From Adiantum capillus-veneris (Eukaryota; Streptophyta; Polypodiopsida; Polypodiales; Pteridaceae), in contig CM043956.1 of NCBI GenBank assembly GCA_014529385.2, forward strand, positions 67,172,281-67,236,280: DNA of 64,000 nucleotides, in the 5' to 3' direction. Shown one piece after another: positions 13,131-25,389 of this stretch (within the stretch, counting starts at the first letter, position 1; every line of letters starts with the position of its first letter). The notes under the pieces are model-generated. The model worked only from the letters and a program-made list of their open reading frames with translations, was not told the origin of the DNA and made no database searches. The position numbers and the translations under genes were made by a program.

Positions 13131-14160
13131 TGGACCCCTTGGCTCAAATCTTTTATGTAGATTTTAAACACAATGCACTTATCATTAGGTTTCCCTTGCC
13201 TTGAAAATTTATCATATGAAATAAGGGGAGTAGACTGATTGTTATTAAGAGTTCAATAAGTCTCCAAAACTTGTAAAGGGAAAAAAATTTATTACTTTAC
13301 TCTAAAACATTGAGAGGTGGAATGGGAGCTCAAAAACTGGAAGCTATGGAAATTAGACGGTATAGCATGGATTGAAAAAGTAACCAAAGGTTGATAATAA
13401 AGAAATGAAAAGTCTCATGACTTTGGGAGGTCAAACTACTTTGTACAACAGTAGGATTTTGCAAAATTCTATCCAGACCTGAAACGACTAAAATATTTTT
13501 CTTAAAGTTCTAAATTAGAAGCTCCCAAAATAAGCTCTCTTTGGAAGCTTTCGTGGCGGATACCTCTACATAGCTCTCATCACCGCTCTCTTGCAGCAAA
13601 GCAAGAAGCCCTTCAATAGACCCTAATTGATTCTAAAGCACGGTGAGAAGCTCTAAACTCCATAGCCATCATCATCTCTCTCTACGTCGTTTTTCTAAGT
13701 AGTCACCCTCTCGGTGATTTTTTTGTCGTATAGGGGTACATGTATGGATTAACCGAGTACGTATGAAGTTTACCCATGATTATTTCGTCATGTTTAACAT
13801 GTTGATGAATTCACATGATGCATTTATGATCATGTGCCTGCATAGAAAGCGCTTTTCGTTTCATGTCATAGAGGCGGTAAGAACACTGTTTTGTTCATAA
13901 CTCACAAACCATTATCAATCAGTTGGAACCCTTTATAGCATAGATAAAACACATCATTTAGAAAAAAATTCTCTTTGGTATCATATGAAAACACGCATGA
14001 GCTAAGAGATATGGTCAAAAAACAGCTTGCTACCCACTGTACAACCAGTATTTTTTAACTACAGGCTCCTTGGAGAACCACTATATAGATTCACCGGATG
14101 GGAAAACCCACTTAACTAGTTGAAAAGCTTGATGAAACTTGATGATAAATGTGTTTAGAT
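13131..14160. other. No recognisable gene
   Basis: AT-rich sequence without recognisable coding or structural features. Confidence 0.35.
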
Positions 14161-14162
14161 CT

Positions 14163-14262
14163 ATGTTATCACCCTGGGAATACAAGTTATTAATCGTTTC
14201 ATAACCTAAAATGTTATTATCACCTCGAGAATGCGAGTTATTAATCGTTTCATAACCGGGTT
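14163..14262. repeat. Tandem repeat, about 51 bp x 2
   Basis: TTATTAATCGTTTCATAACC occurs at 14187 and 14238, each preceded by a related TGTTATCACC/TTATCACCTC segment. Confidence 0.8.
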
Positions 14263-14700
14263 TACCTATACGTATAGGGGTGCTACCAACAAGGTGTACC
14301 ATATGACTTCGTGAGTTTACGAAGATGTTGATGTATGATTTATGGTCTTTTAGTGAGTTTATTTAAGTTATTAGATGCCCATAAACTTATGTGAAGGTAT
14401 ATGGTTAGACATCCCAAACCGCATAGGCAGATATGATTAAAGTGACTTGCTTTTGGGGTTATCGTTTGTTGTGTGAGTACCATATGGGTGAAGTGATGTG
14501 ATAGGGTGACAATATATATTATGAAGAAGAGTTTGATGCATTAATTTGAGGTCAAATACTTTCATTTTCATGTTATGCACGTTCCCAAAAATGCCAAAAA
14601 GTTGTTTTTTCATATATATGAAGTTATGGTTTATGGTTGACCTAAAGGTCGGAGCTGTTTTGCATTATGTTTATGATGACAGAACGTTATCATATGATAT

Positions 14701-15728
14701 TGAAGCGGTCCGGGGCCGGCAACAAGAGAGGCAAACTCTAAACACCCCTCAAGGCTCCCGTGGTGCTCAATTGGGACTGGGGCAACCACAAGCACAACAA
14801 AACAACAGACCCACAGCCAAACCCAAACAAGATAGGGGCACCACCTAGTTATGGTATGCGAACTAGGATGCAAGAGAGATTTTTTTACAACCAAGAAGAT
14901 GCACCACAAAACACGCACAAGCAACCTCACACCAAGATACACACAAAATGGACCAGAGAGAGCTAGAGAAAAGGGAAGAGAGAGAGGAATGGATCTTGTG
15001 TAATACCTTATTGGTGACTTGCAAATGAAGATGGTTCGTTATGATGCTATCATAGATTTTGTACAAAACTAACTCAATGCTTAGTGAATGCTAAACATTG
15101 CCAACACACTCACATTGTCTTAGGGTGTGGGAGACCTCTCACCACAATACCCTCTTACAATGGACACAAAATTGGCAATGAAAAACACACTAAAACACTT
15201 TCTCAAACAAGATTAAACCATAGAAACTCAAAATACACAAGTCACCTTGAATTCACTAAACCGTACCGCACAAGTGCAAGGACGAAGATTTGAACGTTGA
15301 ATCACGCCTTTGATGCACCAAACCTCAATTTATTGATGATGGAGGAACATATATAATAGTGGTTTTGAGATTTTGAACTCACGCTCTCTCACTTGCAATG
15401 TGTAGCTTGAAAGCTTCTCTCACACCAAGAGTGAAGCTCACAAAGTGGTTGCTATGTCTAAGTCTCTCCTCACGCATAGAGTGTTGGGGTGTTGTGTGAG
15501 ATATTGCAGGTTGTTTTACAAGAAGGAGAGGGGCCTATTTATATGTTGGAGACCCCTCATTAAGATTATTGGAAATCCTAATTTACAAGATAACAAATCA
15601 GGATTATGGTTTTTTTTTAATATCAAAACATTACGGGCCTTCTTTGTCTGCTTGAGTCATGGATGTGGGCTAAAAAGAGAGCATTATTGATGGTAGATAA
15701 GATGAAAGTAGAGTTTTAAGAAAGGGGA

Positions 15729-15807
<79 letters not shown>

Positions 15808-16134
15808 ACTATGCACATATCTTGAGGTGAGGTGTCTTTTATGGTTAGGTCTATGGCTATTTTGTGTTAATATGTTAGTGGTTAGTGTTAGTAATCACTA
15901 GAAAGTTAATGATATATTTACAATGGGTAGAATGGGGTGAATGTTTGAATGAAGTGAGGAAATCCTTGTGATGGTGAAGCTTGAAGAAGTTTTTGACTTA
16001 CTTGTGTAGGTTCTCAAAATGACTATCGATCTTATTCTTTGCTTCTCTTCTTTACGCCACCGCTGCCAAGGTTGATTATCATGATGAAAACGGTAATTGG
16101 TTGATGAGGTCTCTTAATTTGCAGAGGTTAAGCA
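14701..16134 (-). repeat. 3' LTR of the TR-GAG element
   Basis: About 1434 bp, aligned almost throughout with 18563-19975. It begins TGAAGCGGTCCGGGG and ends GAGGTTAAGCA on the + strand. It contains a (GA)n tract at 15733-15805, at the same place as in the other LTR. The glutamine- and proline-rich open stretches at its left end are LTR sequence, not genes. Confidence 0.9.
15733..15805. repeat. (GA)n microsatellite inside LTR
   Basis: Uninterrupted GA dinucleotides, about 73 bases. The homologous tract in the other LTR is about 53 bases. Confidence 0.97.
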
Positions 16135-17969
16135 TGGCCCCCCATGACTTCGATGGAAGACTCCTCTTCAGTATTGCTGCTGCTACTTTCTTCTTCTGAA
16201 GTATTATCGGTCCAATCTTCTTCTGTCTCACTTTGAGATGATTCTTCATGGAGATCCTCTTGGAGTTGCTCCTTCATGTCAAAGAAAACCTTCTTATGAT
16301 TGTCATTCCTGCAAATTAATTTTCCACTCTCCCAGTCTTGCAAAGCTCGCATTTTTGTTAGCCATGGTCTTCCTAGGATAAATGGATAACCACTTCCCTT
16401 GGTCGGAATAACATAAAAATCCACTGCCTTCTTAATTACAAAGGCCTCTACAAAGACATTTTTACAAATGCCTACACACCTAGCCTTGCTATTGTTTGCC
16501 ATTTTCACTTTTATTTCAGGTGTCTCATGCATGTGCATGCGTAGTCTTTGCATGAGTCCCTCTATCATGATGCAAATTTGTGAACCCGCATCCACTAGAC
16601 CTTTCCTAACCAATCTTCCTTTGATGTAACAATCTAACACAGGTGTAATATCCTCATTCATTTTAGCTTGTGAAATTTTTACAACAGGCACACTCTCTTT
16701 TATCTTTCTCCTAGTGCTAACTTCACTTGTTAAATCCCTCCTAGCTTGTGGATATAATGCAAGAAATTGAGGCCATGAGATATCAAGACCCTTACCTCTC
16801 ATGTCTTCCAACAAGTTGTACGGAACCATTCCATGTCCAAGAGGGAATTCTTGGAGGTTGATACGACGTCGAGTCCTCTTGGTTTCTTTGGTCTCCTTTG
16901 CCTTCTTTTCTCGTCCATGATCACTTTGTGACGTGACTCATTCTTTCTCCTTACCTTTTCCACGGCCACGCTTGATGCCATTAGCTTCCATGTCCACCTC
17001 ATTGGAGTTTGTCACCTCTACCACATGTACATTTGGGTCTGGCAAAGGTGGAACTCCTTCCACTCCTCGTGGAGGTGGTCTTGGTCCATTTGGCCTTTGT
17101 AGAAGCCGTGGTTGTTGACTAGTTCCTTCACCTGCATTCATCACTGGGTAATTCAAGTTAGGTCTCCCTGGCTCCCCACGGGGACAAGGACAATTATACA
17201 TCCCATGTCCAGACTCTCCGCAATTCCAACATTGCAAGACTCTCCTAGGTCATGGTGGCTCTTGCTCTTCTTACTTCTTTGCTTGTCCCTTAGGACCTAC
17301 AGCTTGTGCAAGGTGAATTAACAAGTTACTTAAGGATTCATTTAACTTTTCAATTACCTCTGCTGTTACCTCCGGAATCTCTCTAGATGTTGATGCTTGC
17401 AATTTTCCCTTAGGTCTAGGACCCTCTATTGGAACCTCTCCTCTCAGTCACTTGAGTTTCCTATACTTCTCAACAGCCCTAGTTTCAGCAGTGTCAAAGG
17501 TAGCAGGTGCACCCGCCTCAACTTCTATCTGGAGTGTGGGAAAGAGACCAACTATGAACCTCTCCTTCTTTAGGAACTCTGCACCATCACCAGGGTTAGA
17601 AACATTTCTCACCCATACAACCCAACTACGTAGAAACTCTTGTTTATACATGTAGTAGTCATCTAAGTCTTTTTGTTTGTGAGAAACAATGTCTTTCCAT
17701 AGCTTTCGAGTGTTTTGGGGATCAAAAAAGTATCTCTTGAAATGATTCACAACTTCCGTGTAATTCCCTTTAACTTCCTCAGGCAAAGAGTCAAACCAAG
17801 TGCTAGCATCTTTCCTAAGGACCACCTCAAACATTTCTATATGTTCTTGATCAATTACTCTCTTCTTGATACGGCATGACATCTTGAAATTTTCTAAAAA
17901 TAATTCTGCATCCTTTCCAGGCTCTCCAAAGAAAAGAGGATATCCGAACATTTGGCATTGGGTCTGCAT
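16128..17969 (-). pseudogene. gag-protease polyprotein of the TR-GAG element
   Basis: Gag forms the particle and the protease cuts it. On the minus strand 17969-17448 reads as a retrotransposon gag domain (KDASTWFDSLPEEV, FLRSWVVWVRNV, FIVGLFPTL). A zinc knuckle CWNCGESGHGMYNC (CX2CX4HX4C) lies at about 17231-17190, then a proline-rich linker, then an aspartic protease with LVDAGSQICIM (about 16600-16570; the usual form is D-T/S-G) and FILGRPWL (about 16382). The C-terminus is acidic and serine-rich. Frame changes or stops between 17448 and 17237 and near 16938 separate the blocks, so the present copy is broken. The final stop falls a few bases inside the 3' LTR, so the polypurine tract lies within the last codons. 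No reverse transcriptase follows. Confidence 0.85.
16132..16146 (-). promoter_or_regulatory. Candidate polypurine tract, TR-GAG element
   Basis: On the minus strand the six-G run in ATGGGGGGCCA sits next to the LTR start TGCTTAACC, where the plus-strand primer is expected. It overlaps the last codons of the protease frame. Confidence 0.5.
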
Positions 17970-18544
17970 TGAATCATTTTCAAGGTGACAACACGTTTTT
18001 GTTTTTCTTTCTTAAAAAGATTTACACAATAATATTTTCTAAATTGCAATCTATTCTACAACAAAATAAAAATATTCACATCAAATGACCTATGATAATC
18101 AATAAGAGGCGAGAATTTATCTTACTCTTTGGGCACCAAACATGAACACCATACGTTGTTGCAAATGGATTTTTCTACTAATTGCAATGTTTATTCTAAT
18201 GTGTGGAGTGAAATGGAAGGGAAAAACCTCTATTCCTGGGCCATTATCCATGGTCTATGCATGACCTAGTGCTTTAAAACAAAACAAAAATATAGACATC
18301 CAAACTAAGGTCGTACCTAATGAGAGGCAAAATAAAAGGATTTACTGAAGCCTTTATCTCGGCCAACCTAACAGGGCCCAAAATTCTACAAATTACTCGC
18401 TGAAATTGTGATTTTGTGCTTACAATGATATGCACCTTTTTCCTTGTAATCGGAACAAATGGGCCCTGCAAATATTTGTGATTCATGCAAGCTACTTGAT
18501 TATGCTAAAGGTTGAGCCTACACAAAACATACACAAGCCCTCCT

Positions 18545-18562
18545 CAGTGGGGGCACCAAAAT
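18545..18562 (-). promoter_or_regulatory. Candidate primer-binding site, TR-GAG element
   Basis: Next to the 5' LTR end, the minus strand reads TTTTGGTGCCCCCACTGAGG. It starts with TGG, as a match to a tRNA CCA end should, but is not the common initiator-Met site. The acceptor-stem part TGGTGCCCCCA is one base from that expected for a plastid-type tRNA-Glu end; the rest does not match, so the primer tRNA is unidentified. Confidence 0.5.
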
Positions 18563-19589
18563 TGAGGCGGTCCGGGGCGGGCAACAAGAGAGGTGACATC
18601 TAAACACCCTTCAAGGCTTCCGTGCTCCTCGATTGGGGCTGGGGCAACCACAAGCACAACAAAACAACAAACCCACAGCCAAACCCAAACAAGATAGGGG
18701 CACCACCTAGTTATGGTATGCGAACTAGGACGCAAGAGAGATTTTGTTACAACCAAGAAGATGCGCCACAAAACACACACAAGCAACCTACACCAAGACA
18801 CACACAACATGAACTAGAGAGAGCTACAGAAAAGGGAAAAGAGAGAGGATTGGATCTTGCGTAATACCTTATTTGTGACTTGCAAATGAAGATGGTTCGT
18901 TACAATGCTATCATAGATTTTGTACAGAAATAACTCAATTCTTAGTGAATGCTAAACATTGCAAACACACTCACACTATCTTAGGGTGTGGGAGACCTCT
19001 CACCACAATACCCTCTTACAATGGATACAAAAATTGGCAATGAAAAGCACACTAAAACACTTTCTAAAACAAGATTAAACGATAGAAACTCAAAATACAC
19101 AAGTCACCTTGAATTCACTAAATCGTACCGCACAAGTGGAAGGACGAAGATTTGAACGTCGAATCACGCCTTTGATGCACCAAACCTCAATTTATTCATG
19201 ATGGAGGAACATATACAATAGTGGTTTTGAGATTTTGAACTCACGCTCTCTCACTTGCAATGTGTAGCTGGAAAGCTTCTCTCACACCAAGAGTGAAGAT
19301 CACAAAGTGGTTGCTACGCCTAAGTCTCTCATCACGCATCGAGTGTTGGGGTGTTGTGTGAGATATTGCAAGTTGTTTTACAAGAACGAGAGGGTCCTAT
19401 TTATAGGTTGGACACCCCTCATTAAGATTATTGGAAATCCTAATTTACGAGCTAACAAATCAAGATTATGATTTTTTCTGAATATCAAAACATTGTGGGC
19501 CTTCTTTGTCTGCTTGAGTCATGGATGTGGGCTAAAAAGAGAGCATTATTGATGATAGATAAGGTGAAAGTAGAGTTTTAAGAAAGGGG

Positions 19590-19646
<57 letters not shown>

Positions 19647-19975
19647 ACTCTTCACATGTCTTGAGGTGAGGTGTCTTTTATGGTTAGGTCAGCGGGTATT
19701 TTGTGTAAGTATGTTAGTGGTTAGTGTTAGTAATCACTAGAAAGTTCATGATCTATTTACAATAGTTAGAATGGGGTGGATGGTTGAATGAAGTGAGAAA
19801 ATCCTTGTGATGGTGAAGCTTGAAGAAGTTTTTGACTTACTTGTGTAGGTTCTCAAAATGACTATTGATCTTCTTCTTTGTATTCTCTTCTTTAGGCCAC
19901 CGCCGCCAAGGTTGATTATCACGATGAAAATGGTAATTCGGTTGATGAGGTCTCTTAATTTGCAGAGGTTAAGCA
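18563..19975 (-). repeat. 5' LTR of the TR-GAG element
   Basis: About 1413 bp, starting TGAGGCGGTCCGGGG and ending GAGGTTAAGCA on the + strand. It is collinear with 14701-16134 and carries a (GA)n tract at 19592-19644. Confidence 0.9.
19592..19644. repeat. (GA)n microsatellite inside LTR
   Basis: Pure GA run at the same LTR position as 15733-15805, but shorter. Confidence 0.97.
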
Positions 19976-20099
19976 TGGTTTACATGCTGAACTTTATGTA
20001 TACAGAGAAGGGGTAAGATGGAATTGTACTTTGAAAGTAACAGAGAGAGGCATAGAGATGGTGTATGTACATGGAGAGCTCATATGAGAGCTATGGAAG

Positions 20100-21260
20100 T
20101 AAGAGGGGAGGTTAATGGTGAAGAAGGTGAGAGAAACCATGAAAGATGCAGGTTTGAGTGAGAGATTGAGAGGAATGAGTGTGTTTGTGTGTGTGTGTAG
20201 AAGTATGAAAGAGCTGAGAGAAGACTATGGGTTACTTGTGAGAAAAGTGGGCAGACTGGGGTCCACTCAAAAACTCCTAGATCATCAGTGGTTGCTCCAA
20301 AAATCACCAAAATGTTTGAGGTGATTATTCAGCTCTTGGTCCACATTTTCTCTCTCGAACACCGCTTCAAATTCGGAGTGGAGATGGATATAAAAATACC
20401 ACCAAAATACCTGTTTTTCTTCACAAAAAAAGTCTTCAATGGCCCCCCTTTTGTTGAATTTGCAGATGGCTCCAAAGGTGAGCCCTCCTTGAATTAGAGC
20501 ATGACCTAATTGATTCTTTGGGGTTTGAAAATGTGCATGGTTGTGGATTATGCACAAATATAATACAGGGATATGATGGGAAAAAACAGGCTAGTATATA
20601 TAAACAATTTATGGAATCTAAAATAGTGTCAGCTATATATAAATATAAAATGAAAAAAAGAGATATATGAAAATATAAGGAATCAAATGAGGGGATCCTC
20701 ATTTGTTTTTATTGAAGTATATTTATTTACAAGAGATAAGAAAAAATACCTCTCGGAAATGGGGATTTATTGAAAGGCCATGACCAATGGTGAACGGTAT
20801 TTTTGAGGTTTTTCCTTGGAGTGTATTCACACAAAAAATAAGAGAATCTTGCATGAAATGATTTTTTATAGAATACATAGGTAAAAGTATTATGATAATG
20901 GCGAGTAAATGTACATAGCATATATAGAAAAATAACGCACACTTAGGTAGAAATATTTAAATAAATACCAAAATAATTATGAAAATTCCCTATATTAGGC
21001 CCTATGTACAATAAAATATATACTCACAAATGGGCCATAATATATTTAATTTTTTTGACTCAACTAGCCCAGTGACTAGCTAGCTGAGGGTTTTAAGAAG
21101 ATATGGGAAAAACCCCCTAGCTCACACATGCCTATGTAGAGTGAAACGGTAAGAATATCCAAAATATTTAGGTGATTTTAGTAGGGTGAGGTAACTCACT
21201 ATGGCAATTACGGAGAGCCCAAAAACGGCTATCAATATATGGAAAATTATGGATTGATAT
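20100..21260 (-). repeat. Left arm of a large inverted repeat pair
   Basis: The reverse complement of this stretch matches 22960-24200 in the same order: TGATAGCCGTTTTT, GCCATAGTGAGTTAC, GTTTTTCCCATATCTTC, then ATTTTGGTATTTATTTAAAT, the GGTGAGCCCTCC block, AAATTCGGAG, and ACTGGGGTCCACT. Identity is moderate, with indels. No protein is evident. It is probably part of a retroelement body present in two orientations. Confidence 0.75.
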
Positions 21261-22769
21261 GGGTGCCTTATATGCATGGTTATGATTGCTTTCCACCTTT
21301 CTAGATCAAACCTAGCTCTATGTGCTATGGAGGTAAAACGCAAACGTGATGCATCAACTTTTCATGGTTGGATGTTGTCAAAAATAAATTTTTATATCAT
21401 GATTAGTTGCTAGTCGGACTCTTTTTATGCATGAAAGAATCATGTCTTAAGAGTCATATGTGTATGAACTTTGATTGATTGCAAAGGATATGTCAAACTC
21501 CAAGTGTGGAAGTTAATTCAGTGTGATTATGATTTATGGTTAAGAACTGAGATTCCCACATGGATTATGGTTGTGATTTTATGATGGAAGCTGATGTGGC
21601 TCATTATTTTGTCTTTGGATATAGTTATGCTGCTAAAATTTTTGCAGCCATGTTATGCTTTAAAGTGGTTATGCAGGATTGGTCATGCCTCACCCAAGTT
21701 GGGTAGAGTGCTCACCCATGTGAAGTGATTGGTTTATGGTTTATGGTTTTGGAATTGGATCATGAAGTGATCTAGATGGTTTACGATAGGCGTGTAAGGG
21801 TAGAGATTGTTTGTGCATATGGAAAGTTCTATTGTGATTGGACTCATGTGTTATGTTTCTCATGACACTATCGCTACAAGACTAGGATCACCTATATCCC
21901 TTAGCCTTAGACTAAAGGGTTGTTGACCTAGGGCTTTTCTAGATCGGGGGTGTTGTCTAGGTCTTCTTCTTTTTGTTAGGTTCATCTACACGGTTAGTGC
22001 GTCGGGGGTTGAATGACCTACACAGCTAACGTGTCGGGGATTTTACCTTAGATTTTTCTAAACACCTGGTGTTGGACATGGAAGAGGCTGGCGCCTAAAC
22101 TTGTATGGTTGGTGTTGATACCCTACCACCACCTACTGGTACTTGGGATCCTTTCATAGCTCGGGTTCATGGAGGGAGGTGAAGCGGGCTCAGCTCATGT
22201 CTGGCTCAGGTAGGTTGGAGGTGTTCTGGCTCACTCTTGGAGAAGTGAAATTCTCTCTATCCGTAGTAGAGTGAATTCCAATGAGGGGACTGGTCGATCC
22301 CTACACAAGGTCCCGTTCTCTACTAGTTATTTTGTCATAAACTTGATGCTATGGTGTACCTAGATTTTTCATTTCATTAACACATGGTTTCCTATTTCAT
22401 TTAAACGGGACATTTAAAGATTCTCTTTTGTCATTTTCTCATGTCTCTGTACACTTTATTTCACCCTCCACTATATTCTCTCTCTTTCTTTCCACAACGC
22501 AGTGTACACATATATTCACCCTCCACAATGTTATATTTTTTCTTGAGTACGCTTTCATTTTCATAACATCCATTCAGGGGTAGCACTAGTCGCTAGGTGA
22601 TTATGGATGTATGTAGTCCAGCTCATGGACTAAACTCCATGCTTGGTCGAGCGCTAAGAACTCCTCCCCTATGCAAATGCTTCTGCAACTCTGATGTATA
22701 TTGAAAATTGTGTAAAAGTATAAATTGTATATTTTCTGTATAGACCCCCGGGGAGGGATATATCTCACT
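21261..22769 (+). mobile_element. Probable LTR remnant ending at a primer-binding site
   Basis: This spacer between the inverted arms ends ...GGGAGGGATATATCTCA followed by TTGGTATTAAAGCC, which resembles the initiator-tRNA-Met primer site (TGGTATCAGAGC). That order, LTR then primer site, supports an LTR lying on the + strand. Its start and its partner LTR were not found. Confidence 0.45.
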
Positions 22770-22786
22770 TGGTATTAAAGCCAATG
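22770..22786 (+). promoter_or_regulatory. Candidate primer-binding site (initiator-Met-like)
   Basis: TTGGTATTAAAGCCAA follows a CTCAC junction. It differs by about two or three bases from the usual plant site complementary to initiator tRNA-Met. Confidence 0.5.
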
Positions 22787-22959
22787 CTTAAGGTTATGGC
22801 AATAGCCTAAATCGTGATACTAATCCGGTTAGTTATGCATTGTGCACGCATTCAAGCATGCTATTTGAGAAAAGATATTGTATTCATAATGCATCTATAA
22901 ATAGCATTGGTTGGTGATACTTGCTTGACTTGTCCTCTTGAGTGGAAGTGTCAAGTTTG

Positions 22960-24200
22960 AGTTATGGTGATAGCCGTTTTTTCGGCTCTCTGTGATTGTC
23001 ATAGTGAGTTACTCTACCCTACCAAATTCACCCAAACGCTATGGTTACCCTCACCCTTTCACTGTATATAGGTGCGTGTGAGTTAGGGGACTTTTCCCAT
23101 ATCTCCTTACTGAAATAAAAAACCCTCAATTAGCTAGGCATTGGGCTAGTTGAGCCAAAAAAAATAAAAAAATAAAAAATATAAGTATATTATGGCCCAT
23201 GCGTATGTAAATATTTCTTTGTATATAGGGCCTAAATAAAATATTTTTTCATAATTATTTTGGTATTTATTTAAATATTTCTACCTAGGTGTATGTTATT
23301 TATGCTCTGTACATTGCCTCACCATTACCACAATCTTTCTTACCATTTTTCATACTCTTTATTCCATATAGAAATATTTTCGTGTAAGCTTCTCTTATAT
23401 TTGGTGTAACTCCACCCCAACAAAAATCCAAAAAAACTAGTTTTATTTATGTGTATATTTTTTCACTATTGTGATTTTTCCCTTCCTACATCTATTTTGT
23501 TTTTTTTCTAAAAAATTAGAACACCAAAAATATTTATCTTTTTATGGTAGCCTCATAATGAGAGAGATTTCTTTTGACCCCTTTATATTTTTTCCACTTA
23601 TATTATTTATATTTGACATGTACATATTTTTTAGACCCCTCAATATTTGATTTTCTTCATTGTACTATTCACTTATATCATGATCTCAACAATATCTTCA
23701 ATTATAGACCTACCAAATAAGGTCAAGGGTAGGTGGCATGCATACATGCACTATGGAGGGCTCACTCTTGGAGGTATTCAAAAGAATCATCCAAAGAAGG
23801 ACCCCACAAGGACCTTGTGCAGTGGAAAAAAACGGTCGGTTTTGCTGAGTTTTTAAAGTTCACTTGCTCTCCGAATTTAAAAAGGTGATACAAACAAAAT
23901 TTGTAGCTTGTGGGCTGAACTTTTGCCTCAAATTTTTTCATATTTTTTTGAGCTACGAGCTGTGAGCTATGATTTTATTAGTGGACCCCAGTTTTCCCAT
24001 GGTATGCAGCCACACTCTCTCTTCCACTTTATCATTTTTCTCTTTCACACACACTTCTCCACTCATCATCCCCACCTCTCTCACCCCTCCTCTCTGCACC
24101 TTACTCACCTTCTCCTCAACCTTGAAGAATAAGAGAAACCATGGTGAACTCATACCTCCCACACACAATTCCATTCCAAAATTGACCACCTAGTCTCATT
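22960..24200 (+). repeat. Right arm of the large inverted repeat pair
   Basis: Collinear in reverse complement with 20100-21260. It starts at about GGTGATAGCCGTTTTTTCGG and includes TTTTCCCATATCTCC, the AT-rich block near 23160-23310, GGAGGGCTCACTCTTGG (about 23755) and AGTGGACCCCAGTTTTCCC (about 23980). No coding content recognised. Confidence 0.75.
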
Positions 24201-25340
24201 TTTCCTCCTCCAAATTACCCATATCTATAAAAAAAACCACAAAATTCAGCCTCTTCTCTTAAAAGACAGCATCATGGTGGTTGATTACTCAGCTTCAATT
24301 ACCTTGTCTCTCAAGGAAGGTCAAGAGTGGAGAAAAAATGTACCATCAAAGCTAGTGGACCGTCAACAAGCGTCAAAATTGACCCTATTCAAGACACTTG
24401 GAGCATCAACCTTGTAAGAAATCCACCTTTTCTTACCTCTTAAGAGTTTTTCTTCCTTATTTGTATCCTACATGGATACTCCCATTGTAAATATCCAATT
24501 CCATTTGTAAATTAATACTAACTCTACTAACACTAACCCACTATGAAAAGTCCTATCACCTCCATTTCTCTCCTCTCTCTTTCCCCACCAACTTCTTGAT
24601 AATTCCAAGAAAAATAAATTAGATAAATTGCTGAAAATCTAACCCAACCATGGTTAGAGGAGTAACCCTAGCCTTCAAAATTGCTATAAAAGGAGGGTGT
24701 AGCTAGCACAAAAAGCGGGAGAAGAAAGAGCACCATGCTATAGCTTGAGAAGCCAAGCTCAACCTCTCTAGAAGGAGCTCTTGAGTGGAACCTCATTGTC
24801 TTATGCATGTGCATGTGTTGTAATAGGGGATTAGCAAGGGAACTCTATGCCATTGTAAGAGAGAGAGTGATCATTCAATTGAGAGTAGGAAATCTATCAT
24901 TTCTCCTACTAGTGTAAGCCCAACATTTGCTGAATCAAGGAGGGTGGATTTGGACTAAGCTTGGATACTTTGTCTCCCTTCCAACGTGAAGTAATGGACA
25001 ACAATGATGCGTAAGTGTCTTGGTGTTTTTTTGTTAAGTTCTTGATAGCTTGTCTCTGGTGTTGTCATCAATCTAGCCATAAATCCCACATACTGTAAGA
25101 GGGCGACAGGGTGGAGAGGACTCCCCTGGCCTTAAGACAGTGATTGGGATGGCTTTTCTTGTGATGTGTTGTGGTGAAATTTACGCAAGCTATGTTGAAC
25201 AAATACTAATCTCACTTTGATTTGTCATGATAGATTTGTAAGAAGGTATTAATGCAACAAGCATCCCCTCCCCCTTTCTCTCTCTTTCTTAAATATATAG
25301 TTGTGTTTGCTTGATCATTGCCGATACGTTTCAAAGCAGC
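24201..25340. other. No recognisable gene
   Basis: Mixed AT-rich and pyrimidine-rich sequence. The stretch 24640-25060 resembles a transcribed LTR leader in composition, but no paired copy was found. Confidence 0.35.
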
Positions 25341-25345
25341 CCGAG

Positions 25346-25389
<44 letters not shown>

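Larger units (their letters stand above)
14701..19975 (-). mobile_element. Non-autonomous LTR retrotransposon with gag-protease only (TR-GAG type)
   Basis: Two long direct repeats (14701-16134 and 18563-19975), both starting TGA and ending GCA on the + strand, flank about 2.4 kb. The interior holds, on the minus strand, gag, one zinc knuckle and an aspartic protease, but no reverse transcriptase, RNase H or integrase. Element length is about 5.3 kb. LTR similarity is high by eye, so it is younger than most neighbours. It would need enzymes in trans. The 5-bp flanks (GATAT left, TGGTT right) do not match, so no target duplication is visible. The class name follows published TR-GAG elements of plants; membership is inferred from structure. 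Confidence 0.85.

Noticed and set aside
14546-14966. Gln/Pro/Asn-rich open frames at 14546-14966 and 18622-18864
   Set aside because: They lie at the same place in both TR-GAG LTRs, differ in frame openness and have no domain. They are LTR sequence.
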